This document shows, in pieces, positions 34,872 through 45,500 of a DNA stretch of 64,000 nucleotides. The stretch covers positions 400,812,249 through 400,876,248 of the forward strand of contig NC_061510.1 of the NCBI RefSeq assembly GCF_022539505.1. The letters run 5' to 3'. The notes below the pieces were generated by a model. That model had not been told where the DNA came from, ran no database searches, and saw nothing but the letters and a program-made list of their open reading frames with translations. Numbering within the stretch: the first letter of the stretch is position 1; each line of letters opens with the position of its first letter. Position numbers and translations under genes: made by a program. This DNA comes from Lolium rigidum. Taxonomy: Eukaryota > Streptophyta > Magnoliopsida > Poales > Poaceae.

Positions 34872-36404
34872 TGATACGTCTCCAACGTATCCATAATTTC
34901 TGATGTTCCATCTTGTTTTATGACAATACTTACATGTTTTACTTGCGCTTTATAATGTTTTTATGCGTTTTCCGGAACTAACCTATTAACAAGATGCCAC
35001 AGTGCCAGTTCCTGTTTTCTGCTGTTTTTGGTTCCAGAAAGGCTGTTCGGGCAATATTCTCGGAATTGGACGAAATCAACGCCAAACATCTTATTTTTCC
35101 CGGAAGCATCCAGAACACCGAAGGAGAGTCGGAGGGGAGCCAGGGGGCCCCACCCCACAGGGCGGCGTGGCCAAGGGGGGGGCGCGCCCCCCTACTGTGT
35201 GGGCCCCCCAGAAACCCTTTTGCGCCGCCTCTTCGCCTATTTAACCCCTCACGACCTAAATCCTCGATACCAATTGACGAAACTCCAGAAAGACTCCAGG
35301 GGCGCCGCCGCCATCGCGAAACTCCAATTCGGGGGACAGAAGTCTCTGTTCTGGCACCCTGCCGGGACGGGGAAGTGCCCCCGGAAGCCATCTCCATCGA
35401 CGCCACCGCCTCCATCATGCTCCGTGAGTAGTTCCCCCATGGACTACGGGTTCTAGCGATAGCTAGTTGGTATTCTCTCCTCAATGTACTTCAATACAAT
35501 GATCTCATGAGCTGCCTTACATGATTGAGATCCATCGATGTAATCGGTGTTGTGTTTGTTGGGATCCGATGGATGATACATTATGATTAGTCTATCTATA
35601 AAGTTTGTGAAGTTATTGTTGCTGCAATATTGTTATGCTTAATGCTTGTCACTAGGGCCCGAGTGGCATGATCTTAGATTTAAGCTCTATACTTATTGCT
35701 TAGATTGTATCTACAAGTTGTATGCACATGTCACTGTCCGGAACCAAAGGCCCCGAAGTGACAGAAATCGGGACAACCGGAGGGGATGGCGGTGATGTGA
35801 GGATCACATGTTTTCATGGAGTGTTAATGCTTTGCTCCGGTACTCTATTAAAAGGAGTACCTTAATATCCGATGAGATTCCCTTGAGGCCCGACTGCCAC
35901 CGGCTGGTAGGACAAAAGATGTTGTACAAGTTTCTCATTGCGAGCACGTACGACTATATATGGAAAACATGCCTACATGATTAATAATCTTGATGTTCTG
36001 TCTTAATGCTTTGAATCATATCAATTGCCCAACTGTAATTTGTTCACCCAACACTTGTTACTTGTTATTAGAGAGTTACCACTAGTGTAGATCGTTGGGA
36101 ACCCCGTTCCATCTCTCATCATCATATACTCGTTCTATATGTCATTGGAAGTAGTATCAACTATTTTCTGGTGCCATTGCTTCTGTGTTACTGCTACCGC
36201 TGCTGTATTACTATTACTATTGCTCTCATATTACTGCTGCTTTCACATCACCCCTGTTACTAGTGCTTTTCCAGGTGCAGCTGAATTGACAACTCAGTTG
36301 TTAAGACTTATAAGTATTCTTTACCTCCCCTTGGGTCGAATCAATAAATTTGGGTTTTACTTCCCGCGAAGACTGTTGCGATCCCCTATACTTGTGGGTC
36401 ATCA
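34872..36404 (+). repeat. 5' LTR of element B
   Basis: 1533 bp from TGATACGTCTCC to CTTGTGGGTCATCA. The end carries the inverted repeat GATACGT/ACGTATC. Open frames inside (34978-35484 and similar) are not genes. Confidence 0.94.
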
Positions 36405-36415
36405 AGACAGTTTTC

Positions 36416-36433
36416 TGGCGCCGTTGCCGGGGA
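36416..36433 (+). other. Primer-binding site of element B (tRNA-Asp type)
   Basis: TGGCGCCGTTGCCGGGGA lies 12 bases after the LTR and is identical to the site of element A. Confidence 0.85.
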
Positions 36434-36676
36434 GGCATAGCTCTACTCATAAGTTCACCTGGGGAGTACACTCTACCTCTCTCTCTGTTTTTGTTTTATT
36501 TTATTTTGTTTTGCTTAGTTTACTTTTGTTTAGTTTATTTGTGCTTAGTTTATTTCTGTCTAGTATTATTTTTCTTAGTTTACTTTTGCTTAGTTTGTTT
36601 TTGTCTTGTTTTATTTTTCTCATATACCCAAAAATCCATAAAAATTTGAAAAGCCTAAAAATTAAAAACTGCTGTT

Positions 36677-38044
36677 ATGGGAGAACCCATAACCTACTTG
36701 GAGCTTATAGAATATTATAATAATTATAGAGAATCAAGAACTAGTAAAGTAATGAGTGCTATGATAGAAAAATTGAATACAATTGCTAAAATTTTGCTTA
36801 AACGCCATGATATAAATTGTTGCTCTAAAGAGGATACTAAACATCTGAAATTTCAATGTGGCTTTAGTGAAGAAGTTTTAATTAAGAACTATAATTGGAA
36901 TAGCTATATTCATCTTGGGTTCGAAGAGGTAGAACAATTTTTCTTATTTATGGGAGCCTCTGAGATAGAATCCTTCATGGCTAAAAATTATGAAACTTGT
37001 GTTGTTTGTAAGGACCTTAAAGATTATGTCTCTTCTATCCTTAATTTTTGCAATGAAAGTTACACTGATAATCCTTATATCATTGATTATAAAGAGAGAC
37101 TCATTAATGCACAAGAATGCACTCACAATTTGCGGGAACCTATGGAAGAAGAAATTGATGAACCTGAAAGCTCATTGGATGAAAAAGAGGAGGAAATTGA
37201 TGAACCTGAAAGCTCATTGGATGAAAAAGAAGAGGAGAGTGATGAACAAAAGGAGGAAGAATGAATTAGCTACCCATGCCAACCATCTAATGAGAGTAAC
37301 TCTTTATCTCTTACACTATTTGATTGTCCTCCATGCTTACCGAAAGAGGTTGAATGTTATGTTCCTGTGGATTCTCTTGAAATATTACCTATGAGTAAAA
37401 CTTGTGAGAATAATTATGCTACTGTTATCTATGATAATCCATGCTACTTTGATAAATCTTATGATAATGCTTTGTTTGTGCCTGATGTCGAAATGCATGA
37501 TACTAAAGAATTTTGCTTAGCAAATGTTTATGATAAATCTCTAGATGATGGTCCTATGTTACTTGATAATATTAATTGTACTACTAATGAAAATGGGATT
37601 GGAGAATTCTTGACTTTATCTATGAGTCCCATATCTTTTGAGATTGATCAATCATTATGTTATATTGTTGATAAAAGTGGGTTTGAAAGTTTGGATCCCA
37701 TTATTTTTGAGCTTGATAAGAATTATGTGTCTATGAATCATGAAAAACATGCTTTATGTGATAGTTATATTGTTGAGTTTGTTCATGAAGCTACTGAAAA
37801 TTATTATGAGAGAGGGAAATATGGTTGTAGAAATTTCCATGGTACTAAAACACCTCTCTATATGCTGAAAATCTTGAAATTACTCTTGTTTTACCTTCTT
37901 ATGCTTTTCACTTTGTTCTTCATGAATTTATTTATGTACAAGATTCCTATGCATAGGAAGAGGGTTAGACTTAAATGTGTTTTGAATTTGCTTTTTGATG
38001 CTCTCTTTTGCTGCAACTCTTATTTCTTGCGAGTGCATCATTAA
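36677..38044 (+). pseudogene. Element B protein, one in-frame stop, shared C-terminal module
   Basis: One frame of about 455 codons from ATG 36677, interrupted only by TGA at 37262-37264. The first part (195 residues) begins MGEPITYLELIEYYNN and ends in an acidic repeat, EEIDEPESSLDEKE, present twice in tandem. After the stop the same frame continues through SCENNY-like polar sequence to the module ALCDSYIVEF, YYERGKYGCRNF, TPLY, and hydrophobic stretches also found in element A. Near 37981 one extra base, relative to A, throws the last 30 residues out of frame, so the KELLGR ending is lost. The protein family is unknown to me. The N-terminal half has no counterpart in element A. Confidence 0.65.
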
Positions 38045-40480
38045 AACTGTTGGGCCCATCTTAATGGCTATAAATAAAGAACTTCTTGGGAGATAACCCA
38101 TGTATTTATTTTGCTACTATTTTGTTGTGTTTTGGAAGTTTTTACTACTGTATAAACCTCTCCTTATCTTTATTTTATTGCAATATTGTGCCAAGTGAAG
38201 CCTCTAATCGAAGGTTGATACTAGATTTGGATTTCTGCGCAGAAACAGATTTCTATCTGTCACGAATTTGGGCTGTTTTCTCTGTAGGTAACTCAGAAAA
38301 ATCTGCCAATTTACGTGTGTGTTCCTCAGATATGTACGCAACTTTCATTAGTTTTGAGTTTTCTGATTTGAGCAACGGAAGTACCTCTTTAAAATTCGTC
38401 TTTACTGGTTGTTCTGTTTTGGCAGATTCTGTCTCTGTTTTTTACATTGTCTCTTGTGGACTTTGAGTGAGGCTTTCTAGACGTGGAGAGCTGTAGCTAA
38501 TGTTTTATTGAGTTCTTGCAATGTGTCACTACAGGACCAAGGTGGATTCAAGTTTTTTGAGTACTAACCCCTCTAATGAAGTTTATGAGAAGTTTGGTGT
38601 GGAGGAAGTTTTCAAGGATCAAGAGAGGAGGATGATATATGATCAAGAAGAGTGAAAAGTCTAAGCTTGGGGATGCCCCCGTGGTTCATCCCTGCATATT
38701 TCAAGAAGACTCAATCATCTAAGCTTGGGGATGCCCAAGGCATCCCCTTCTTCATCAACTTATCAGGTCACTTCTATTGAAACTATATTTTTATTCGGTC
38801 ACATCATATGTACTTTACTTGGAGCGTCTGTGTGTTTATTTTCATTTTGTTTGTGTTTGAATAAATTCGGATCCTAGCAATCCTTGTTTGGGAGAGAGAC
38901 ACGCTCCGCTTTTTCATATGAACACTTGTTCTTCGTTTTACTTTTAATGTTCAATGATAAAAGTTGGAAGCTACAATACTTGTTATTATTTGGTTGGAAA
39001 CAGAAAATGCTTCATATTGTCTTGGATAATTTGACGCTTGGCAATTGTTTTGAGCTCTCAAGTAGATCATGATTAAGTTCTTGCACCATGTATTTTAAAC
39101 CTATTAGTGGAGAACTACCGTAGAGCTTGTTGAAATTGGTTTGCATGATTGGTCTCTCTTAAGGTCTAGATATTTTCTGGTAAAAGTGTTTGAGCAACAA
39201 GGAAGACAGTGTAGAGTATTATAATGCTTGCAATATGTTTTTATGTAAGTTTTGTTGTACTGGTTCATATTTGTGTTTGCTTCAAATAACATTGCTAGCC
39301 AAAGCCTTGTACTGAGAGGGAATACTTCTCGTGCATCCAAAACCTTGAGCCAAAACGTATGCCATTTGTGTCCACAATACCTACCTACTATGTGGTATTT
39401 CCTGCCATTCCAAAGTAAATTGCTTGAGTGCTACCTTTAAACAATTCAAAATGCTTCTCAATTTGTGTCAATGTTTTATAGCTCATGAGGAAGTATGTGG
39501 TGTTTTATCTTTCAATCTTGTTGGGCAACTTTCACCAATGGACTAGTGGCTTCATCCGCTTATCCAATAATTTTGCAAAAAGAGCTGGCAATGGGATTCC
39601 CAGTCCCAAATTAATTAACCAAAATAGACACTCCTCCATGGTATGTGATTGTTGGACGGCACCCGAAGGATTCGGTTAGCCATGGCTTGAGAAAGCAAAG
39701 GTGGGGAGGAGTGTCATCATAATAAAACTAAAATAAAAAGGCACTCCTTCATGGTATGAGATTGTTAGCAGGCACCCGAGGATTCGGTTAGCCATGGTTT
39801 GTGAAAGAAAGGTTGGAAGGAGTGCCACCCAAAAATAAAAGAAAATGGGAGCCGCTCTTTGAAGGTTTGTCCGGCAAGGGGGTTAGAGTGCCCACTACCA
39901 TTCGTTGACAACAACAAACACCTCTCAAAACTTTACTTTTATGCTCTCTTTATGTTTTCAAAACCAAAGCTCTAGCACAAATATAGCAATCAATGCTTCC
40001 CTCTGCGAAGGGCCTTTCTTTTACTTTATGTTGAGTCGGTTTACCTACTTCCTTCCATCTTAGAAGCAAACACTTGTGTCAAGCTGTGCATTGATTCTTA
40101 CATACTTGCTTATTTGCATTCATCATATTACTTTATGTTGACAATTATCCATGAGATATGCATGTTGAAAGTTGAAAGAAACCGCTGAAACTTATATCTT
40201 CCTTTGTGTTGCTTCGATGCCTTTACTTTGAATTTATTGCTTTATGACTTAACTCTTATGCAAGACTTTTGATACTTGTCTTGAAAGTACTCTTCATGAA
40301 AAGTTTTGCTATATGTTATCTATTTGTTAGCAACTATAGATTATTGCCTTGAGTCACTTCATTCATCTCATATGCTTTATAATAGTATGATCAAGGTTAT
40401 GTAAGTAGCATGTCACTACGAAATTATTCTTTTTATCGTTTACCTACTCGAGGACGAGTAGGAACTAAGCTTGGGGATGC
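38045..40480 (+). other. Element B 3' internal region, non-coding
   Basis: It holds a stretch (about 38215-38385) closely matching element A, with a small conserved frame CAETDFYLSRIWAVF. Purine motifs AAGCTTGGGGATGCC lie at about 38661 and 38721, with the functional copy next to the 3' LTR at about 40468. Long T- and G-rich spacers show no protein I recognise. Confidence 0.75.
39627..39830 (+). repeat. Tandem repeat in element B, units of about 105-115 bp
   Basis: The block CACTCCTCCATGGTATG...GGCACCCGAAGGATTCGG...GCCATGG, ending in GGAGGAGTG, is repeated with changes at about 39740-39830 (CACTCCTTCATGGTATG...). Each unit starts and ends with partly complementary CACTCC/GGAGTG, so each could fold back on itself. 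Confidence 0.7.
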
Positions 40481-42015
40481 TGATACGTCTCCAACGTATC
40501 CATAATTTCTGATGTTCCATGCTTGTTTTATGACAATACTTACATGTTTTGCTTGTGTTTTATAATGTTTTTATGCTTTTTCCGGAACTAACCTATTAAC
40601 AAGATGCCACAGTGCCAGTTCCTGTTTTCTGCTGTTTTTGTTTCCAGAAAGGCTGTTCGGGCAATATTCTCGGAATTGGACGAAATCAGCGCCAAACATC
40701 TTATTTTTCCCGGAAGCATCCAGAACACCGAAGGAGAGTCGGAGGGGAGCCAGGGGGCCCCACCCCACAGGGCAGCGCGGCCAAGGGGGGGCGCGCCCCC
40801 CTACTGTGTGGGCCCCCCAGAAACCCTTTTGCGCTGCCTCTTCGCCTATTTAACCCCTCGCGACCTAAATCCTCGATACCAATTGACGAAACTCCAGAAA
40901 GACTCCAGGGGCGCCGCCGCCATCGCGAAACTCCAATTCGGGGGACAGAAGTCTCTGTTCCGGCACCCTGCCGGGACGGGGAAGTGCCCCCGGAAGCCAT
41001 CTCCATCGACGCCACCGCCTCCATCATGCTTCGTGAGTAGTTCCCCCATGGACTACGGGTTCTAGCAGTAGCTAGTTGGTATTCTCTCCTCCATGTACTT
41101 CAATACATTGATCTCATGAGCTGCCTTACATGATTGAGATCCATCTGATGTAATCGGTGTTGTGTTTGTTGGGATCCGATGGATGATACATTATGATTAG
41201 TCTATCTATAAAGTTTGTGAAGTTATTGTTGATGCAATCTTTTTATGCTTAATGCTTGTCACTAGGGCCCGAGTGGCATGATCTTAGATTTAAGCTCTAT
41301 ACTTATTGCTTAGATTGTATCTACAAGTTGTATGCACATGTCACTTGTCCGGAACCAAAGGCCCGAAGTGACGAAATCGGGACAACCGGAGGGATGGCGG
41401 TGATGTGAGGATCACATGTTTTCACGGAGTGTTAATGCTTTGCTCCGGTACTCTATTAAAAGGAGTACCTTAATATCCGATAGATTCCCTTGAGGCCCGG
41501 CTGCCACCGGTTTGGTAGGACAAAAGATGTTGTACAAGTTTCTCATTGCGAGCACGTACGACTATATATGGAAAACATGCCTACATGATTAATAATCTTG
41601 ATGTTCTGTCTTAATGCTTTGAATCCTATCAATTGCCCAACTGTAATTTGTTCACCCAACACTTGTTACTTGTTATTGGAGAGCTACCACTAGTGTAGAT
41701 CGCTCGGAACCCCGGTCCATCTCTCATCATCATATACTCGTTCTATATGTCATTGGAAGTAGTATCAACTATTTTCTGGTGCCATTGCTTACGTATTACT
41801 TGCTACCACTTGCTTGTATTACTATTACTATTGCTCTCATATTACTCTCTGCTTTCACATCACCCCATTACTAGTGCTTTTCCAGTGCGGTCTGAATTGA
41901 CAACTCAGTTGTTAAGACTTATAAGTATTCTTTATCTCCCCTTGTGTCGAATCAATAAATTAGGGTTTTACTTCCCGCGAAGACTGCTGCGATCCCCTAT
42001 ACTTGTGGGTCATCA
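40481..42015 (+). repeat. 3' LTR of element B
   Basis: 1535 bp, nearly identical to 34872-36404, ending CTTGTGGGTCATCA before the target duplication GCAAG. Confidence 0.94.
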
Positions 42016-42567
42016 GCAAGCAAACATCATTCTCCACACCATACCTTTAATCCTTTGTTTACAGCAAGCCAGTGAGATTGACAACCTCACTGTTAAGTTG
42101 GGGCAAAGTATCTTGATTGTGTTGTGAAGGTTCCACGTTGGCGCCGGAATCCCTGGTGTTGCGCCGCACTACACTCCTTCACCTACAACCTTCACGTGGC
42201 CTTCATCTCCTACTGGTTCGATAAACCTTGGTTTCTTACTGAGGGAAAACTTGTTGTTGTACGCATCACACCTTCCTCTTGGGGTTCCCAACAGACGTGT
42301 GCTTTACCGTCACAAGAAGCTACTTTCTGGCGCCGTTGCAATCCCTGTCGCGCGTAAGCAGCTACTTTTTTGGCGGCGTTGCCAGGGAGATCAAGACACG
42401 CTGCAAGGGGAGTCCCTCACACCCAATCTCTTTACTTTGTTTATTGTCTTGCTTTATTTTATTTTCTGTCTTGTTTGCTTTCTCTATATCAAAAATACAA
42501 AAAAAATTAGTTACTTGTTTTACTTTATTTAATTCGGTTTGCTTTACGTATTTTTATTATTGTTAAA

Positions 42568-42639
42568 ATGAATACTCCTGAGAACACTAAGTTGTGTGAC
42601 TTCACTAGCACAAATAATAATTATTTCATATGCACTTCT
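42568..42639 (+). CDS. Start of element C2 gag, cut by the gap
   Basis: ATG in the context TTGTTAAAATG, about 200 bases after the primer-binding site, opens MNTPENTKLCDFTSTNNN and runs into the N block after 24 codons. The position fits the first residues of an LTR-element gag; the remainder cannot be seen. Confidence 0.5.
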
Positions 42640-42739
42640 NNNNNNNNNNNNNNNNNNNNNNNNNNNNNNNNNNNNNNNNNNNNNNNNNNNNNNNNNNNNN
42701 NNNNNNNNNNNNNNNNNNNNNNNNNNNNNNNNNNNNNNN
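42640..42739. other. Assembly gap, exactly 100 N
   Basis: A placeholder gap of unknown true size. It should hide the rest of element C2. It also marks the left edge of the piece that seems to be inverted. Confidence 0.99.
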
Positions 42740-43626
42740 GTCGCCGGGTTCGGCTTGCTAGCCGGCGGGTTCGGCTTGCTAGCCCCGAGTTTGGCGATGA
42801 AGCCCCGGGTTGGGCGAGAAGTCCCCGGGTTCGGCATGCTAGCCGGCGGGTTTGGCTTGTTAGCCCCCGACTTGGGCGATGAAGCCCCGGGTTCGGCTGA
42901 GCAGCCCCGGGTCGGCCGGCACGAATATTGAATCCGAGTCCGGTGACGGTATGATGGACGGCTTCTTGAGAACCGCCAAGGCGACACCTGGCGGAATGGC
43001 TTGCCGGGTTGAGCCAATCTTGGATAAGGCATCAGCCGCTTCGTTGTTTGCTCGTGGCACATGGTGGAATTCGCAGCCGTCGAAGAAGCCGGATAGCTGC
43101 TGGACATGGAAGCGGTATGAGGCCATGTTGGCGTCCTTCGCGTCCCAGTCGCCGGATGCTTGCTGTATAACCAAGTCGGAGTCGCCGAAGCAAGAATGCG
43201 ACGCACGCCAATCTCCTTGGCTAGCTTCAGCCCATGAATGAGCGCCTCGTACTCCGCCACATTGTTGGAGGCGGCGAAGTGGATGCGCGGGACGTAGTCC
43301 GACGGTCCCCCTTGGGAGAAGTGATGACGATGCGGCTCCCAAGCCGTTGCGCATCTTCGAGCCGTCGAAGTGCATCTTCCAATGTGTGGAATCCGGCACG
43401 GGCGGCGATGCGCATCTCGGCCCGGTCGACGAAGAAGTCCGCGAGGATCTGCGACTTGATGGGCTGTGCGTGGCTCGTAGAGGATGGTGTGGGCGGCTAG
43501 CTCCGGGGCCCACTTGGCAACCCGGCCGTTGGCATCCTTGCTGCCGATGATTTCCGCCAAGGGTGCTGTGGCAACCACCACGATGGGGTGCTCTTGGAAG
43601 TAGTGCTTGAGCTTCTTGGCCGCCAT
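42740..43626 (-). pseudogene. Tat-lineage element: RNase H region of pol
   Basis: Read with frame changes, the minus strand shows WKMHFDGSKMRNGLGA, SNNVAEYEALIHGLKLAKE, GDSDLVIQQASGDWDAKD and VPRANNEAADALSKI. This is the Ty1/archaeal-type RNase H signature added in Tat-lineage Ty3/gypsy elements. It is followed by a low-complexity linker of ASKPNP/RGFIA repeats reaching the gap. The integrase that should follow is not here; it is found on the plus strand at 55065-56412. Confidence 0.82.
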
Positions 43627-43646
43627 GTAGACGCCGTAGGTGACCT

Positions 43647-44750
43647 TCAGTAGTGGGGGTAATTTTGCTTCGGCTGGGAGAGCACTTCGCTAAGGTAATA
43701 GGCCGGGCGGCTGAACCAGCTGCTCCCTGTTGCCGGCTTCTCTGCGCTCCACCACCGGGACAACGCTAACCACTCGGTTGGTGGCTGCGATGTACAACAA
43801 CATCGGCTCCATTGAACCGGCGTTGCAAGGATTGGCGCGGTTGAGAGCACGCGCTTCAAGTCACGGAAGGCCTCATCCGCTGCGGTGACCGGACGAATTT
43901 GTCCGCCTTCTTCATTAGTTGATACGGGGCGGTGCCTTCTCCCCGGCCGGGCGACGAAGCGGCTCAAGGAGGCCGGGCAGCCGGCAAACTTACGGACGTC
44001 CTTGAGGCGCTGCGGCGGTTCCATCTTCTCTAGGGCGCTGATCTTGTCCGGGTTGGCTTCGATCCCTCGGCGAGAGACGAGGTAGCCAAGGAGCTGGCCG
44101 GACGGCACGCCGAATGTGCACTTGGCCGGGTTGAGCTTCATCCGGAATCTTCTCAGATTGGTGAAGGTCTCTCTCTGGTCATCAAGGAGGGTAGTCGTCT
44201 CCTTGGTCTTTACAACGACATCATCCACATATGCGTGAACGTTTACGCCGATTTGATCCTGCAAGCATTTTTGCATGCACCTTTGGTAGGTGGCGCTGCA
44301 TTTTTCAAGCCGAACGGCATAGTCGTGTAGCAATAAGCCCCGTACGGGGTAATGAACGAAGTCTTTATTTGATCGGCCGGATTCAAAGGAATGCGGTGGT
44401 AGCACTGAATAGGCATCTAGGAAAGACAACGAGTTCACGGCCGGCGATCGAGTCTATGACTTGATCTATGCGCGGCGGGGGAAGGGATCCTTTGGGCACG
44501 CCTTGTTCGGGCTGGTGTAGTCGATACACATGCGCCGGGAGCCGTTCTTCTTCAAAACCGGGACCGGGTTCGCCAACCGGTCCGGGTGCAGCACTTCCAT
44601 GATGAAGCCGGCGGCTAGGAGCCGGGCGATTTCTTCACCGATGGCCTTCCTTCGTTCTTCGGCGAAGCGCCTGAGAGGCTGCTTCACCGGCTTGGCTTCG
44701 AGCCGGACGTGGAGGTGGTGCTCAGCCAACTCCCTCGGCACACCCGGCAT
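43647..44750 (-). pseudogene. Tat-lineage element: reverse transcriptase
   Basis: The minus strand gives VRLEAKPVKQPLRRF, ARLLAAGFIMEVLHP, NPVPVLKKNGSRRMCIDYT, a frame change near 44440, then ATYQRCMQKC, the catalytic AYVDDVVVKT, LNPAKCTFGVPSGQLLGY and YYLSEVLSQPKQNYP. Order and motifs are those of Ty3/gypsy RT. At least one frameshift separates the finger and palm parts, so it is inactive as sequenced. Confidence 0.88.
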
Positions 44751-44825
44751 GTCTCTTGGAGTCCACGCGAAGATGTCCCGATTCTCACGGAGGAAGGCTG
44801 GTGAGCTCGCTTTCCTATTTCTTGT

Positions 44826-45500
44826 TCAAGCCGGCACCGATGGTGACGAACTTGTCCGGCTGCGCCGGGTCCAGCGAGGATCTTCTTGGTGTTGTCGGCC
44901 GGCTGGAAGTGAGTCGTCCCGGCCGGGTTGCCCGCAGCCGGCATGTCGTGCTGCGCGGCTTTGGCGAGGCGACGGCGTCGTGGATGAGCTGCTTCTCGGT
45001 GGCGATGACCGGCGTGCGGGCCATCTTGGAGCTCGCGTGGCGCAGTCCATGGAGCGGCGATAGTCGCCGGCTACGGTAATGACCCCCTTGGGGCCAGGCA
45101 GCTTCATCTTCAGGTACCCATAGTGGGGCACCGCCATGAACTTGGTCAGGGCCGGCCTGCCCAGGAGCGCGTGGTAGGGACTCACGAGGTCCACCACCTC
45201 GAACTCGATTCTCTCGGTGCGGAAGTGGTCCGGCTTCCCGAACATCACCTCCCGCGTGATCCGGCCGATCGGCTGGCAGCAATGGCCTGGCACGATGCCA
45301 TGGAAGACGGTGGGGGTGGGGCGCAACTCGGCCTCTGGATGCCCGGCTTGCGGGCGGTGTCGCGGTAGAGGATGTTGATGCTTGCTGCCGCCGTCGATGA
45401 GGACGCGCGAGAACGCACGCTGCGCCGGGTTGTGCCGATGGTGGGGTCGAGGACCATGGCGTAGCTGCCCGGCTTCGGCGGGACAGCCGGTGTGTCGCGG
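44826..45500 (-). pseudogene. Tat-lineage element: aspartic protease region
   Basis: After the SINILY remnant of the (D)GGSSINILY active-site block (disrupted by a frame change near 45400), the frame shows VFHGIVPGHCCQPIGRI, EFEVVDLVSPYHALLGRP and MAVPHYGYLKMKLPGPKG. These are characteristic of the protease-to-RT part of plant gypsy pol. Confidence 0.8.

Larger units (their letters stand above)
34872..42015 (+). mobile_element. LTR retrotransposon B, non-autonomous, complete
   Basis: 7.1 kb with both LTRs and the perfect target duplication GCAAG (34867-34871 and 42016-42020), inserted into the 5' LTR of C2. Order: 5' LTR 34872-36404, tRNA-Asp primer-binding site, a reading frame at 36677-38044, a long non-coding region with internal repeats, purine tract AAGCTTGGGGATGC, 3' LTR 40481-42015. 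No protease, RT or integrase. The LTR ends and the internal 3' region are related to those of element A. Confidence 0.94.
33569..42639 (+). mobile_element. LTR retrotransposon C2: 5' LTR (split by element B) and start of gag
   Basis: The 5' LTR runs 33569-34871 and resumes at 42021-42356 after the insertion of element B; total 1639 bp. It is followed by a primer-binding-like site TGGCGGCGTTGCCAGGGA (42371-42388) and, at 42568, an ATG opening MNTPENTKLCDFTS before the 100-N gap. It entered the LINE at AGCGG (33564-33568). The matching right-hand duplication appears as AACGG at the end of the inverted contig (complement of 54641-54645). The rest of the element must lie in the gap. Confidence 0.85.

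Noticed and set aside
36139..36649. Hydrophobic 193-codon frame across the 5' LTR end and leader of element B
   Set aside because: It spans the LTR boundary and the primer-binding site, and its hydrophobicity comes from T-rich leader DNA.
42568..42931. Frames running through the N block at 42640-42739 and similarly at 54646-54745
   Set aside because: The apparent continuity is only through placeholder bases. The sequences on the two sides belong to different elements.
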